Positions 31,831 to 41,786 are shown, counted from the stretch's first letter. The stretch is 64,000 nt of DNA from JACKAF01 sp041391485 (GCA_041391485.1 JAWKNY010000006.1:1-64000); one strand, 5' to 3'. Notes: generated from the letters alone by a model not told the origin. Translations and numbers: made by a program.

Positions 31831-33221
31831 ATGAAATAGTGATTGGTTCCCTCTAACATCCCTATCCAGCGGTAACCCTGAATAAGAGAGTTGGTACCGG
31901 CGACATAGTACTTGTGGGCGACGACGCTTTTGTGCACCAGGCGAAGCGGGGAGATCAACTGCCCCGAAGCGCTAATCGGAACGCCATCCCACACGCGCAG
32001 ATCAGGAGTACCTTTTCCCGAAGTTAAATCCCACTCATAGTATTTTCCTTCGCCCGACAGGTAAGCGCCTAGACGGCCTCCGACAATTTCAAATTGGGAA
32101 AAAAGACTGGGATCAATGAGCTGGGTATCCGGCCCAGTCAGAAGAAGTGTTTTCTTCGGGAGTCTGTTCACGCAGGTCCCGGCATCCCACAGCCTTAGTT
32201 TGCCGTCCGGCGTGACCGCCCCAAAGTCTGGCGCCGCGCTACTGGGATAAGAGGCCACGAAACCATACCAATGCATCTGCGAAGGAAGAAGATCGGCCCC
32301 CTCGTAGTCCAAGCGGATTGAACAAAAACCACCCAGCCAAGAAAGAGCGGAGCTTTTTGGCCACGTATGAAAGTTTCCACTCGCCTCCATACCCAAGGCG
32401 ATGGGGTTTATTTCCGAAGCACTATCGGTTTCAAGATAGAAATCGAAGTCACTTCGGAAAGCAAAACGCAGGTATTTGGATCGAAGGACTGCGGGTAGAC
32501 TCGGATCCACGCAGAGCTGGGCACCCTCGTCCCACTGGGTGGGAGAAGGACAACCCAATTCAGGCTTCCAGCGCAGTACTTCCAAGCTCATGCGAGCGCC
32601 CACTCTATCCAAGAAAACTCTACCGCTGGCAAACGGGCCATAAGTCGACTCGTCGTGCACATGCTCACCGGGCATTCCGTTTCCAAGTACCACAACTTTA
32701 TGAAGCACTTCATGCGCGACGAGTGCCATCAAGCTTGCGTCCGAAAGCGACTCAATGGCAGAGGTGAGAATGGTGATCTTGCCATCCGCGGAGCGGTTCG
32801 TGCGCGCTTTTACTGAGGCCCCGGTATCGTCTACCAAGAGCGCGCCGGGATACAATTCGAACAAGTCTTCCACGGATCGCGAAAGTACATCACCCGCCGC
32901 ACCGAGTGCGCTCTTGAAGAAAGCCTCGCAGTACGCATCTTGCTCCGCGCTTAAGGATTGCAAACCGATCCAAAGTTGAGAACCTTCTCCGCCCGGAGCC
33001 TTCGCCCCCACCGGCACACGACAACTCTGGCGTTCAGCGGCCAGATTGGGCAGGGCCGAAAGCAGGGCCACACGAACACGGTCCAAAATGACAAAATGGG
33101 GATCGCCACCACCGTAACCGGAAGCGTTTCCTTGCGGTTTGCCGACCAGGCTGAGTAGCCCGCAGGCGTTCAAACTGAGGAGAATAGCCACGTAGGCGAA
33201 TAGGCGTAAGGACATTTTCAT
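31734..33221 (-). CDS. Lipoprotein with HExxH metallopeptidase motif
   Basis: A 495-residue frame starting at the ATG of MKMSLRLFAY with a lipobox LSLNAC (Cys20), so it is an anchored lipoprotein. A HEVLH zinc-peptidase motif lies at residues 170-174 in LVAHEVLHKVVVLG, followed by HVHDES, which could supply a third ligand. The C-terminal half is beta-rich with WHTTN-type repeats. The frame ends abruptly in QSVPVLAAS, where a downstream frame continues, so the real protein is probably longer. Peptidase activity is inferred only from the motif. Confidence 0.65.
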   Translation of the reverse strand: MKMSLRLFAYVAILLSLNACGLLSLVGKPQGNASGYGGGDPHFVILDRVRVALLSALPNLAAERQSCRVPVGAKAPGGEGSQLWIGLQSLSAEQDAYCEAFFKSALGAAGDVLSRSVEDLFELYPGALLVDDTGASVKARTNRSADGKITILTSAIESLSDASLMALVAHEVLHKVVVLGNGMPGEHVHDESTYGPFASGRVFLDRVGARMSLEVLRWKPELGCPSPTQWDEGAQLCVDPSLPAVLRSKYLRFAFRSDFDFYLETDSASEINPIALGMEASGNFHTWPKSSALSWLGGFCSIRLDYEGADLLPSQMHWYGFVASYPSSAAPDFGAVTPDGKLRLWDAGTCVNRLPKKTLLLTGPDTQLIDPSLFSQFEIVGGRLGAYLSGEGKYYEWDLTSGKGTPDLRVWDGVPISASGQLISPLRLVHKSVVAHKYYVAGTNSLIQGYRWIGMLEGTNHYFIWHTTNGQFPTGVAVEEGTLNSAQSVPVLAAS

Positions 33222-33363
33222 AAAAGCACCAGACACCTCAAAAAGGTGCAAGGCGCATACCACGAGAATACAGGCCTTTCTCCAATGATTTCAGTTACTA
33301 AATTGTGCTTCTGTGGCGATCTTTTGGGCACCCGCACGGCTTGTATACAGCGGGGAATCGGGC

Positions 33364-34197
33364 CTAAGCCGCCCGTTCGGGGCGTACGATATTGTTGGTC
33401 TTTTTAGCCTTATCACGCACACGTTGGTTGGAGATGCACCGAGTACAAATCTCGGCTTGCTGGGCGGCCTTGATCCAGAACAAACCCGTCATGAAATGGG
33501 GAGCCACAGGATTAGCAAGCCGCAGTTCACTTTGTACGGATAGCGCGATGGACCGAGAATGAGGGCAGGCAAAAACCTGGTCTTTGTACAGAAGCATCTC
33601 CGGATTCAGACAGACGGCGGGAAGCGTCCCTGAAACCGACGTCTTCGATTCACCCAAAATTCTTCGCGGTTTACGAAAGATATCTTGTCCGGCCATTTTT
33701 TCAGCAGAATCTGGAATGTTCTCTTTGTTGGTGGAGTACTCGGAAACCCGTAAACCATCTAAGTAGCCCATTATCTCATCGTCCAGCCTATCGATGTTCA
33801 TCGCATTCGAAAGAATCCGAATACTATTACAAATGCGCGACTGACGAAGACGCTTTAAACCTTCTCTCAAATTCTTCCAGATGAGCGGTTCCCCACCGGT
33901 TAAGAGAAAATCGAAACTATAATTGGAGTATTCCGACATGCTAATGAACTTATCGAGCTCTTCCAAGCTCATTTGGTACTTCGGATCCGCCTTCATAAGA
34001 AACTGCATAATGCATTCTTCACAGTCCAAACTACAAATTGATGTCACGTAGAGCGAAAGCCGGCACGAACTTCTTTGAATACGATAGTCCCGGATCAGGG
34101 CGCTCACGAACTCCAACGGTCGATCTTCGACAAAAACGGCACGCAGGGCAGCTTTCACAATTCGAAACAGTTCTTTCGTCCATCTGAGCAGTTTCAT
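33364..34197 (-). CDS. Radical SAM protein with SPASM-like C-terminus
   Basis: A 277-residue protein with the radical SAM cluster CSLDCEEC (Cys55, 59, 62) and the SAM-binding strand LLTGGEPLIW. The C-terminal region has extra cysteines, in PAVCLNPEM, FACPHSRS and CTRCISN, that resemble a SPASM domain carrying auxiliary Fe-S clusters. It begins 18 bases after the GT2 gene, so the two are likely cotranscribed. It could modify a peptide or a sugar. ATG 34197 is preferred over the upstream TTG because AGGAT lies at ribosome-site distance. Confidence 0.8.
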   Translation of the reverse strand: MKLLRWTKELFRIVKAALRAVFVEDRPLEFVSALIRDYRIQRSSCRLSLYVTSICSLDCEECIMQFLMKADPKYQMSLEELDKFISMSEYSNYSFDFLLTGGEPLIWKNLREGLKRLRQSRICNSIRILSNAMNIDRLDDEIMGYLDGLRVSEYSTNKENIPDSAEKMAGQDIFRKPRRILGESKTSVSGTLPAVCLNPEMLLYKDQVFACPHSRSIALSVQSELRLANPVAPHFMTGLFWIKAAQQAEICTRCISNQRVRDKAKKTNNIVRPERAA

Positions 34198-34214
34198 CTG
34201 CAATATCCTGTTGC

Positions 34215-35033
34215 CTAGGCGGCCTTCTTAAATACCTTCCGAATCAGTTTTCTTCGTACCCGAAGCCAAAACTCCGTTCGTTCCCTTCTTAGAAAGACAG
34301 AACCCAATCGATAGTTGGAATAGTCCGTTACGGCTGGATGATAGAGGTGGCCAACAATGAGGGGAACACGGCAATCGATCGCGCCCACTTCGTGGCAGCG
34401 ACGGGTAAGATCTGTATCCTCTCCGCCGTAACCGTACAGAGTTTCGTCATAGCCATTTACTTTTTTGAGCAGCGAAGTAGCGTGGATCGAGGGGTTTTGA
34501 CTCGCGTATATCTCATAAAAGTTTTGGGGCCGAAGGGCACTACGGCCAAACAGCTGTCGTTTCAGCTTGCTAAATCGCCCCGGGATCACCCACTTTCCGG
34601 AATACATAGGGATCGAGGTCTCCCAGTCTCGGTTGTTGCTAAGAATCGACTTTGAATAGGCTCGCGTAAATCGCGCTACGAAAAAACGGTGGATCGCTCG
34701 TTCCGACTCCAGACTCAAAGCATTTCCAAATATTCGCGGGTAGAGCATGTCGGCATCGGACACCATTGTCCACTGAGTCTGGACTCTTTCGAGGAGTCGA
34801 TTGAGGGCGTACGATTTATGGAAATTCTCGACCGTTGGAACCACCGGTACAACTTCCACATTCGGAGCGGCCGCCGTAATCTCGGCTGGAATGGGTGCCG
34901 TCGAATACCACGCAACCAGTTTGCGTAATTCCCCAGGGAGCGAGGCCAAACTCTTCAAAAGAAACGGTACATAGTATTGCGTGGTCACATACAGTACCGT
35001 TAAATCGTAAGACTTTCCACTGTCGTGCGACAT
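34215..35033 (-). CDS. GT2-type glycosyltransferase
   Basis: A 272-residue GT-A enzyme. Its DxD motif is VSDADMLYPR (Asp93, Asp95). The C-terminal GGEDTDLTRRC (about 203-213) is the acceptor-side motif of galactosyltransferase-like GT families. It is paired with the downstream radical SAM gene. The ATG at 35033 gives a protein without membrane segments, so it is probably cytosolic. Donor and acceptor are unknown. Confidence 0.8.
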   Translation of the reverse strand: MSHDSGKSYDLTVLYVTTQYYVPFLLKSLASLPGELRKLVAWYSTAPIPAEITAAAPNVEVVPVVPTVENFHKSYALNRLLERVQTQWTMVSDADMLYPRIFGNALSLESERAIHRFFVARFTRAYSKSILSNNRDWETSIPMYSGKWVIPGRFSKLKRQLFGRSALRPQNFYEIYASQNPSIHATSLLKKVNGYDETLYGYGGEDTDLTRRCHEVGAIDCRVPLIVGHLYHPAVTDYSNYRLGSVFLRRERTEFWLRVRRKLIRKVFKKAA

Positions 35034-35155
35034 CGATTGCCCATCCCGTCCTCGGTGGCCACTTTTCTGCAATACTAGTTTCGGATAATCTTGATGGATT
35101 CTTGAGGGGAAAATGAAGGGACGGCGACGATCCGCCGCCCCTCTCCTAATAGGCC

Positions 35156-35959
35156 TTAATCAATCAGATACAGCACTCCCGTTGAGGCGTATTGGTGGTA
35201 GCCAATATTGGAATAGCTGGAAGTATTCCGTGGCGTACCACAAGAAGCCGCCAGCAACTTGTCCCCGTAGCTGGACTTCTGACGACTGATCCAAGTTTCA
35301 CAAGCTGACTGCCAGGACGATTGCGCCTCGTAGACCTGCTTGGTGTCACTCGTTCCGCTGATCGAATTTCCATCTACGCGCCGAACGTTTTGATTTGAGC
35401 GTATCTTCACACTCAGTTTCGGGGTCGAGGCGTATTGGTAGTAACCAATGTTCGCATAAGGCGACACATTGGTAGGGCCACCACAGCTAAAGACATCAAA
35501 ACGATCTCCAACCACCTGCCTCAAGAAGTTCTCAAGCTTGGTGCACGCCGAGCTGTGTGCAGAAAGCGCAGATCCTGAGTTCTTGGAATCCTCAGAACCC
35601 ACCACCCAAAAGCCACTGACTTCGTACGGCACCGTCTGTGCGGGCGGCGGGTTCGCCCCACCCTGCTTCACGTTTTGAATCCAATCGGAAACAAAAGAAT
35701 CCTGCTGGATAGCGGCCACGAGATCTTGCAGGGCATTTCGAAATTGGCGTCGATCTCTGAAGTTAGGAATCACTTGCGGGTTGTCGTATTGCTGAAGAAG
35801 CTGCCCCAGCGAATTCTCCAACTTTGCGGCACTCTGCTCGCTCATTCCTTTCAAGCGGTGAAGCTGCATTTCTCTCACGGTGTATTGATTGCGACCAGGC
35901 TGAGCCCAGGCCGTTTGAATTAGAATTAGACAAAAAAGTCCGGTGATGAATTTAGACAT
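35156..35959 (-). CDS. Secreted protein with duplicated cysteine/aromatic domain
   Basis: A 267-residue protein with a signal peptide ending TAWA. The first 100 residues look helical, with LENSLGQLLQQYDNP. The C-terminal half holds two copies of a domain of about 90 residues. Each has a cysteine-containing helix (SSACTKLENFL, QSACETWISR) and a matching end: CGGPTNVSPYANIGYYQYAS in the first, CGTPRNTSSYSNIGYHQYAS in the second. The ATG is preceded by a G-run. The family is unknown and no catalytic motif is seen. Confidence 0.75.
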   Translation of the reverse strand: MSKFITGLFCLILIQTAWAQPGRNQYTVREMQLHRLKGMSEQSAAKLENSLGQLLQQYDNPQVIPNFRDRRQFRNALQDLVAAIQQDSFVSDWIQNVKQGGANPPPAQTVPYEVSGFWVVGSEDSKNSGSALSAHSSACTKLENFLRQVVGDRFDVFSCGGPTNVSPYANIGYYQYASTPKLSVKIRSNQNVRRVDGNSISGTSDTKQVYEAQSSWQSACETWISRQKSSYGDKLLAASCGTPRNTSSYSNIGYHQYASTGVLYLID

Positions 35960-36093
35960 CGCCCCCCCAAATTTTCCCAGGTTTACGTTTGCAAGCCCCC
36001 TGCCGCAAACTTTCTCAACTCGTACGGCAGGCAGCGTTACAACGCAACCCGCAATAGGGGGAATGCGGCCCAAAGTGAGGCGCGCCTACACTT

Positions 36094-36561
36094 TCATTCG
36101 CCTGGTATCGAGTTCACCACAATATCCATCAGAGCCACCCATTTTTCCCGCAGGTTGGGATCCGGTATCATGTGTTCCAGATAGTTGGCTTTCAGCAGAT
36201 TTTCAGGCCCTTCGGTAATGGCGCTCATGTCAAAAGCTTCCGGATTATCGATGAGGGCATCTCGAATGTCCCATGCCAAGTCGTGCGCCCCGGGTAGCTC
36301 CGCAATGTAGCGAAACTGCTCCTGCAGTTGAGCCACAAACGCTTCCTCATCTACCGCCTGGGCGATCTCCACTACTGCGTTTTGTTTCAACACCGGCTTC
36401 GGGGCGGGCGCCGCCGGTTTGGCAGTAAGAGAGATCGCACCGAAGTCCTCTTTAACTACGGGAATTTCGAAAGCAACTTCGATTGGAACCGCCGTCGATG
36501 AGAATTGGTGCCAGAAGAATAGGCCTCCCAGTACCGCAACTGTAAACATTAAGTAGCGCAT
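36094..36561 (-). CDS. Small periplasmic/anchored protein, unknown
   Basis: A 155-residue protein. An N-terminal hydrophobic segment (residues 2-14) is followed by a Pro/Ala linker (LTAKPAAPAPKPVL) and a helical C-terminal domain ending KWVALMDIVVNSIPGE. The ATG at 36561 follows TTGGAGAAG. It lies 23 bases after the caspase-like gene on the same strand and may share its transcript. Confidence 0.7.
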   Translation of the reverse strand: MRYLMFTVAVLGGLFFWHQFSSTAVPIEVAFEIPVVKEDFGAISLTAKPAAPAPKPVLKQNAVVEIAQAVDEEAFVAQLQEQFRYIAELPGAHDLAWDIRDALIDNPEAFDMSAITEGPENLLKANYLEHMIPDPNLREKWVALMDIVVNSIPGE

Positions 36562-36616
36562 GGTCTTCTCCAAAAATATGAGGGGAGGCCACAAGACCTC
36601 CCCTTCTTAATTGAGA

Positions 36617-37333
36617 TTAATTGGCGTTGGAGTTGATGGTCAGGTTGCTCGTTCCGCTAATGAGCTTGTAACTATCGGCGTCGCTGAAACCCCAGCTTTT
36701 GCCGACGTTGTCACTTACCTGCATCGCCGGATCCGCATTCGTCTGAGCAAAGATGGAATTTACAGGGTGCCCTACGTTCCACCGCGCGATAAACACCGGG
36801 TACTCAGATGCCGACGCAGTATTTACTTTTCGCGATCCAATTGCCGTACGAAAGCCACTATTGCGAAAGTTGTTACGGTGCGTGGAACCATAGCAAGCTA
36901 GGTTATACATCAACCGGAATTTGGAGCGGTGAGGAATTGTCTTGAGAGTGGCTTCCAAATCGGAGGCAACCACTTTCCCATCGTGGAAATACAACTTCTC
37001 ATCGGCCCCGTGCAAGGACAGGACGACATCAATTGCCTTCACTAGCGGGTTCGCTGATGTGTGTCGCAAGCAATTCACGAAATTTGCCTTCGTCCCGTTA
37101 GCGTCCTGAATAACTGACACACCCGCGTAGTTGCCGCCGAGTCCCGCTTGTCCCATGCTTATGGTTGAAGCGTCCAAGAAGCTGTAGAGCCACTTGTACT
37201 TGTTGAGACCGAACTTCTGTAAGCTAGATACCAGCACCAAACGCCGCTGGCTCTTACTAACGGCGGCCGACGAAGTGTTCCCAGCGGTCAGAAGCAGAGC
37301 TGCTATCGCCAATACCAAACTAGTTTTTCTCAT
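36617..37333 (-). CDS. Secreted clan CD (caspase-like) cysteine peptidase candidate
   Basis: A 238-residue protein with a signal peptide ending NTSSA. The core has a strand ending in His-Gly (VVLSLHGADEK, His108) and, after about 40 residues, a strand ending in Ala-Cys (LMYNLACYGSTH, Cys147). This is the His/Cys dyad arrangement of clan CD peptidases such as clostripain, gingipain and caspases. The later FIARWNVG fits the same fold. An AGGAGG ribosome site precedes the ATG. Activity is inferred, not shown. Confidence 0.65.
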   Translation of the reverse strand: MRKTSLVLAIAALLLTAGNTSSAAVSKSQRRLVLVSSLQKFGLNKYKWLYSFLDASTISMGQAGLGGNYAGVSVIQDANGTKANFVNCLRHTSANPLVKAIDVVLSLHGADEKLYFHDGKVVASDLEATLKTIPHRSKFRLMYNLACYGSTHRNNFRNSGFRTAIGSRKVNTASASEYPVFIARWNVGHPVNSIFAQTNADPAMQVSDNVGKSWGFSDADSYKLISGTSNLTINSNAN

Positions 37334-37443
37334 GTTTCCTCCTGGCAATGGGTCCCCCCTCGGGCCCCTTCACTAGGGAACGCGCGAGAAACCGCCAAAA
37401 GGGCTCACGCGGTATTTCGGAATTGTCGTGTACAATAGAAGGA

Positions 37444-38058
37444 ATGCTTAAGACCTCATTGGCATTCCTTATTGGCTGGCTCGTCATACCGTCGGCCGAG
37501 GCAAAAGATCCATGGGTTCACATCGAGTATGGGGCTGCTAATGTGGAGTCTGGCTCGACTTCAATCGGGCCCGGCTCTCGCCTGCGCCTTGAAGTCGCTG
37601 AAGCTAGGCTGGATGAGCTCGCGAAAAAAAACGAACGCGTCATCTTTTATGTAAATGATCTGAATGCGCAGATGACGGAAAGAGCGGGGAACGCTCTTTT
37701 GGCCTACGCCACGAAGAAGGGATACAAGAACGTAGAAATACGTGCTCTCCCAGGAAATTTTCTCTCGATGGAGTTGCCCACCACGGATTCAGCCGCCTTG
37801 CACAACCCGCCGGGGGAAATCTTTGATGGGGGGGAATCCACCCTGGTGGCCTTTCAACGACTCGCCGATCATTCTCGCGAAGGGCTTGAGGTGGTCAGTT
37901 CGGTCAAAGTGCTGGAGAATCTCGCAGTGGCGATTCCGAACGTTAAGGATCTAGGCGAAGCGGAGTCGTACATCCGGCCAGACGGAGAGAGAGTGGCGAA
38001 GCCCGCGCGGCGCTACAAGTTTGAAAGCAAAAGCGATCTCTCGGAAATCCAAACCTGA
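37444..38058 (+). CDS. Secreted protein of unknown function
   Basis: A 204-residue protein with a signal peptide ending SAEA. The mature chain has an alpha/beta pattern (RVIFYVNDLNAQMTERA, NVEIRALPGNFLSMEL) and no recognised catalytic site. A TACAAT hexamer lies only about eight bases before the ATG, which would suit a leaderless or very short-leader mRNA. It is divergent from the caspase-like gene, with 110 bases between the two starts. Confidence 0.65.
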   Translation: MLKTSLAFLIGWLVIPSAEAKDPWVHIEYGAANVESGSTSIGPGSRLRLEVAEARLDELAKKNERVIFYVNDLNAQMTERAGNALLAYATKKGYKNVEIRALPGNFLSMELPTTDSAALHNPPGEIFDGGESTLVAFQRLADHSREGLEVVSSVKVLENLAVAIPNVKDLGEAESYIRPDGERVAKPARRYKFESKSDLSEIQT

Positions 38059-38114
38059 TACAGCTTTGGGAAAACAGTGTCCTATCATCTTCAAATCAAT
38101 CATTGAACGCTAAT

Positions 38115-39876
38115 CTAGGAACCGATGATAAAGGCATTGCTAGGGAATTCTTTTCCAATCGTCGTATTCCTTCGAATGATGGTAGCGATGGACTGGTGCT
38201 CTACCCAGTCGCGCAAGAAAGCCGGCAACTGTTTTTGATACCAAAAACGATCCCCATCACGAAGCCGCAAGAACTGCTCAAGAATAGCTGCCTGAAACAA
38301 TTGGCCCACCATTGCCCCTGGAGCGTGATCTTCTGCTAGCCCCCCAACCCACGTATCGATCTCTTCAACGTTCTTGTAAACGGAGGCCAGTCGCTTTTGG
38401 ACTGCAGGGTTACTAGTGATATCAGCGAAATTGCGAACAGGTGCTAGCTTGTAAAATCGGCGGGCCTCGTTGTAACGAGGGATACCGTGATCCCGGCCAC
38501 GCTGAATATTCAAAGAAGGTAAATCGAGGCCTTTAGGAATCTTCAAGTGCTTGGCGACCATGGCTGGTATCTCAGGAATCCCGAACAAGAAGTTGCGTAC
38601 ATCGTCGGAGATGATTACATCAATATTCTGCGCAGACTGCCTAGCCGCTCCTCGCAGAAAATCGTCCATCGTTCCTGAACGCATCAGATCCGGCACTTTT
38701 TCAAAAAACACGTCCCGCACGGAAATCTGAGCGCGCGGGCGCATGGTCCTGTCCGCCAGCAACAGTTTTGGAGGCAACATCGTGTGACCAAATCGGAAGG
38801 CGGCGGTAGAGAACGTGCTCAGAATGCCAGGATTGATCTCCGGGTTGTAACCTCGTACGCCGGCAACGCCGTTTTCCCCAGTAGCAAAGGAAGAAAGTCA
38901 CGATAGGTGATGACCTGTATTTCCGCTCCGACGATCATGCGCGCAAGGTGATAAAGTTTCTGCGGCGAGAGTGCAGGTAGGCCTTTGGCCGCCAAGGTAT
39001 GCTCAATCAATGCAACCAGGTAGTTGTGCTCTTAGCGAACACGGTGTGCAAAGCAGTGAGCGTCACCTGCTCGTTGGCTCTTACGTCGCCTGCCATGAAG
39101 AAATGATCTTGGCCAAACCGAGCGTTATTATCGGGATCGTTCGCTATACCAACTGTATTGTACGGAAGCAGGGGGTAGTCACGGTGAGGCCCGCGGCTCA
39201 TCGCCAAATAAGGGGAAAGTCCGCCGCCTGGTAACTTCGCCCGTAAGGCGTTAGCACGTTTCTCATCGGATCCGTAAACCACGGAGGCATCCACAAAGGC
39301 GGTGTTCTCATTAATCTGGAATCGAACGCCATCGTACACCCGGAACTTAGAGCGACTAAAAGGAAGTTGCTCCACACCTGAACCTTGCGGATCAAAGGCC
39401 GGATCACCGGGAGGCACTAGAATCGGGAAGGGTTCTCTCCCTTCCTTCGTTCGCCCCTTGTCGATCTTGTCCACAGGCGTGAGAACAATGTCATGATCCA
39501 AAAACTGGCCCCAGAGCCAGAAAAAGTCTGAGATGCCTACCGGCGAATCCACCAACTCCGAATTCTTGGGATCCGGATCGAAGAGGACGTTATTGCTAAT
39601 CACGCGCGGATTCAGACGGCACTCCCGTCCGCAATCAAACGGCTGGCCCTTGCCATCACGGTAGCTAGTGACGGGAAAACGGAGAATCATTGAATCGGAG
39701 CTTCCCCAATAGAGTCGCTTGGGGTCTAAATTGTTTGATTCCCCTGTGTGGGATCGAAATTCCTGGCGCTCATACAAGTACTCACGATTTGCGAGCAACG
39801 AGTCTGCCAAAACAGCGTCTCCGAACGCCGAATTTCCCATGCTAAGGAGCACGAGCAACACCCATGTGAATCGCAT
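38115..39876 (-). pseudogene. Animal-type heme peroxidase, two frameshifts
   Basis: Signal peptide (SMGNSAFG), then the distal-histidine motif LWGQFLDHDI, FVDASVVYGSDEKRANALR, and FFMAGDVRANEQVTL. After a shift near 39010 come EHNYLVALIEHTL and a helical block. After a second shift near 38850 come AAFRFGHTMLPPKLLLADR with the proximal histidine, and LNIQRGRDHGIPRYNEAR. Together these give a full-length peroxidasin/myeloperoxidase-family enzyme that would oxidise halides or phenolics with hydrogen peroxide outside the cytoplasm. Both shifts are one-base deletions in homopolymers (AAA and GGG), so the gene is probably intact. Confidence 0.85.
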
Positions 39877-40097
39877 GATTCCCCCGAAAAACCCATTTTA
39901 AGAATAGTCGGAATACCGTTTAGATGTAGGACTAGAGCGTATTCTAAGGATTTGAGAAAAAATAACAAGAGACAATATTCGGCACAAAAGCCAGGTGACA
40001 ATTGCCGTCACCCTTCCCCTGCAGGATTGCTATTTTGGCCTGTTTCTGGCTATATCCTCGGCTAAGACACCGTTCCCGGTAACGAAAACGAGGCGTT

Positions 40098-41786
40098 ATG
40101 AAAGTTCAGAATCTTGCTCTGCTCACCCTGTTTTTTTTCACCGCACTTTTGTTCGCGGCTGAGCCGGGCGAAACCGTCAGAAGCCAAGAAGGGCTGGCCC
40201 TCCTAGACAAGATAGCGGCATCCTTAAAATCCCTACTGACATGGACGATGGCGTAGACTCGATTGAGTCTGCTTATGTTGACTTGCCTCGCTCATTGCCT
40301 GCTGGAGAAATCCGTGAGCTTCGCTATGCGATGATGCATTGGCGCGATTTCCTGGTGCGAACGAACATTGAAGGACTCAAGGATTTCAAGGATTCCGAGA
40401 TAGCGACTCTAGTGACCAAGCTCAAAAGCTTGCCATCGAGCTGGAACCAAACCAGTTTGCGACGCTCAAGGCACGCGTTGAGAAAATTGAAGACGCCGAG
40501 TCCAAGCACACTCTCTCGAACAAGATCGCGGTACTAGCCCCTATTGATCTCTCCTTAGAAGACGCGATTGTTCCTACACGACCCATCGAGACACAAGACA
40601 CGGGGAAAAGGTCGAGGACGACTCAAGCGTGGAAAAGTGGCAAAAGCGTACTGAAGAGGAATTGAAGGCGGCCGCCATCATTCGGAAGACCGAGGGCGAC
40701 GGCATCTATATCTACCGCGACCGTCTCGTACTCAAGCCTGGAGACATTCTCCTCATCGAGCAAAATGTCGATTTTTGCAGAGACCTGAATACTTCTATTA
40801 GCCGCCCCATTTCGCAATTTAGCCACGCTGGCATTTTCCTGGAGATTGAAACCCCGTTAAAAAAACGGTTGCCGGCGGTCCTGGAAGTTTACAGCCATGG
40901 ACTGCGTTTTGTTCCGGTCGATCTTTACCTGGGGCGACGTTTTTCTCACTACACCGAGGTCCATCGTTCCGTACACTTTGAAGCGAGCTGGGCGGCCAAG
41001 CTGCGGCGATTCGCCAAGCAGATCCAGAAAGAGCGAGGCCTGTGGACCTACGACTTCTACGCCAAGGAAATCCGCGATGCGAAGGAGAAGACCGCAAACT
41101 GCTCCAGTCTCCCGTCGCACATGTTCTTGCACCTCGGACAGAAACCCTTGGAAAGCCGCTGCGAAGTGGAGCCGGGAGCGCTGGAACTGTTGAAAGCGCT
41201 GGGACTCAACTTCAAGAAATACCTAACCCCCACGGACTACCGTCGCGACGCCGATCTCAAGCTTGTTGGAGTAGTCGATCCGCTTTATCTGGAATCCGTT
41301 CTGGCACAGGAGCTTGTCATTCGAAATGCGAGCCTCGACCACACCCTTGCAGGTATTTTTAGCACGCGAAAATGGAATGTGAGCGCGATGCCTTCAAGCT
41401 ACGCCTGGCGCAAGAGTCTTCTTGAGGGAGTTTATAGCAACCAAAGCTGGGCGTGGCTGGCGCTTAACAACACGACAAGCCACCCCTGGACCAAAGACAA
41501 TTTCCCACAAGCTCCACCGGCGGTAATTGCCTTCATCCAGACCGTGGGACCTGTTGTGGAAAAAGCGGTCCTCTCTTTGCGTCGCGAGATCCTCGACGAG
41601 GAACAATGGGGACTGACAAAGGCGCTCACACCGTCCACCGCACGCAGCAAGGGGGCGGAAAGAATTCTAGAAGAGCTCCACCGCGGCGAACCCTTTCGCC
41701 TCAGTAAGATCGAAAACGATCCCAGCGTCCGTGGCGATGTTGCGGAGCGACTAATTGAACTTGAAGCGTGGTTCCCCAAGAAATGA
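40098..41786 (+). pseudogene. Secreted permuted NlpC/P60-like (YiiX/YebB type) protein, three frameshifts
   Basis: The gene starts with a signal peptide (ALLTLFFFTALLFAA). It then changes frame near 40240, near 40425 and near 40605; the last needs one G added to GGGG. An N-terminal helical part (EIRELRYAMMHWRDFLVR) leads into the catalytic domain with KPGDILLIEQN, FSHAGIFLE (His) and EKTANCSSLPSHM (Cys). That order is the circular permutation known for YiiX/YebB-type NlpC/P60 enzymes. The total is about 560 residues. It may cut peptidoglycan or lipid substrates; activity is inferred from the motif order. Confidence 0.65.
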
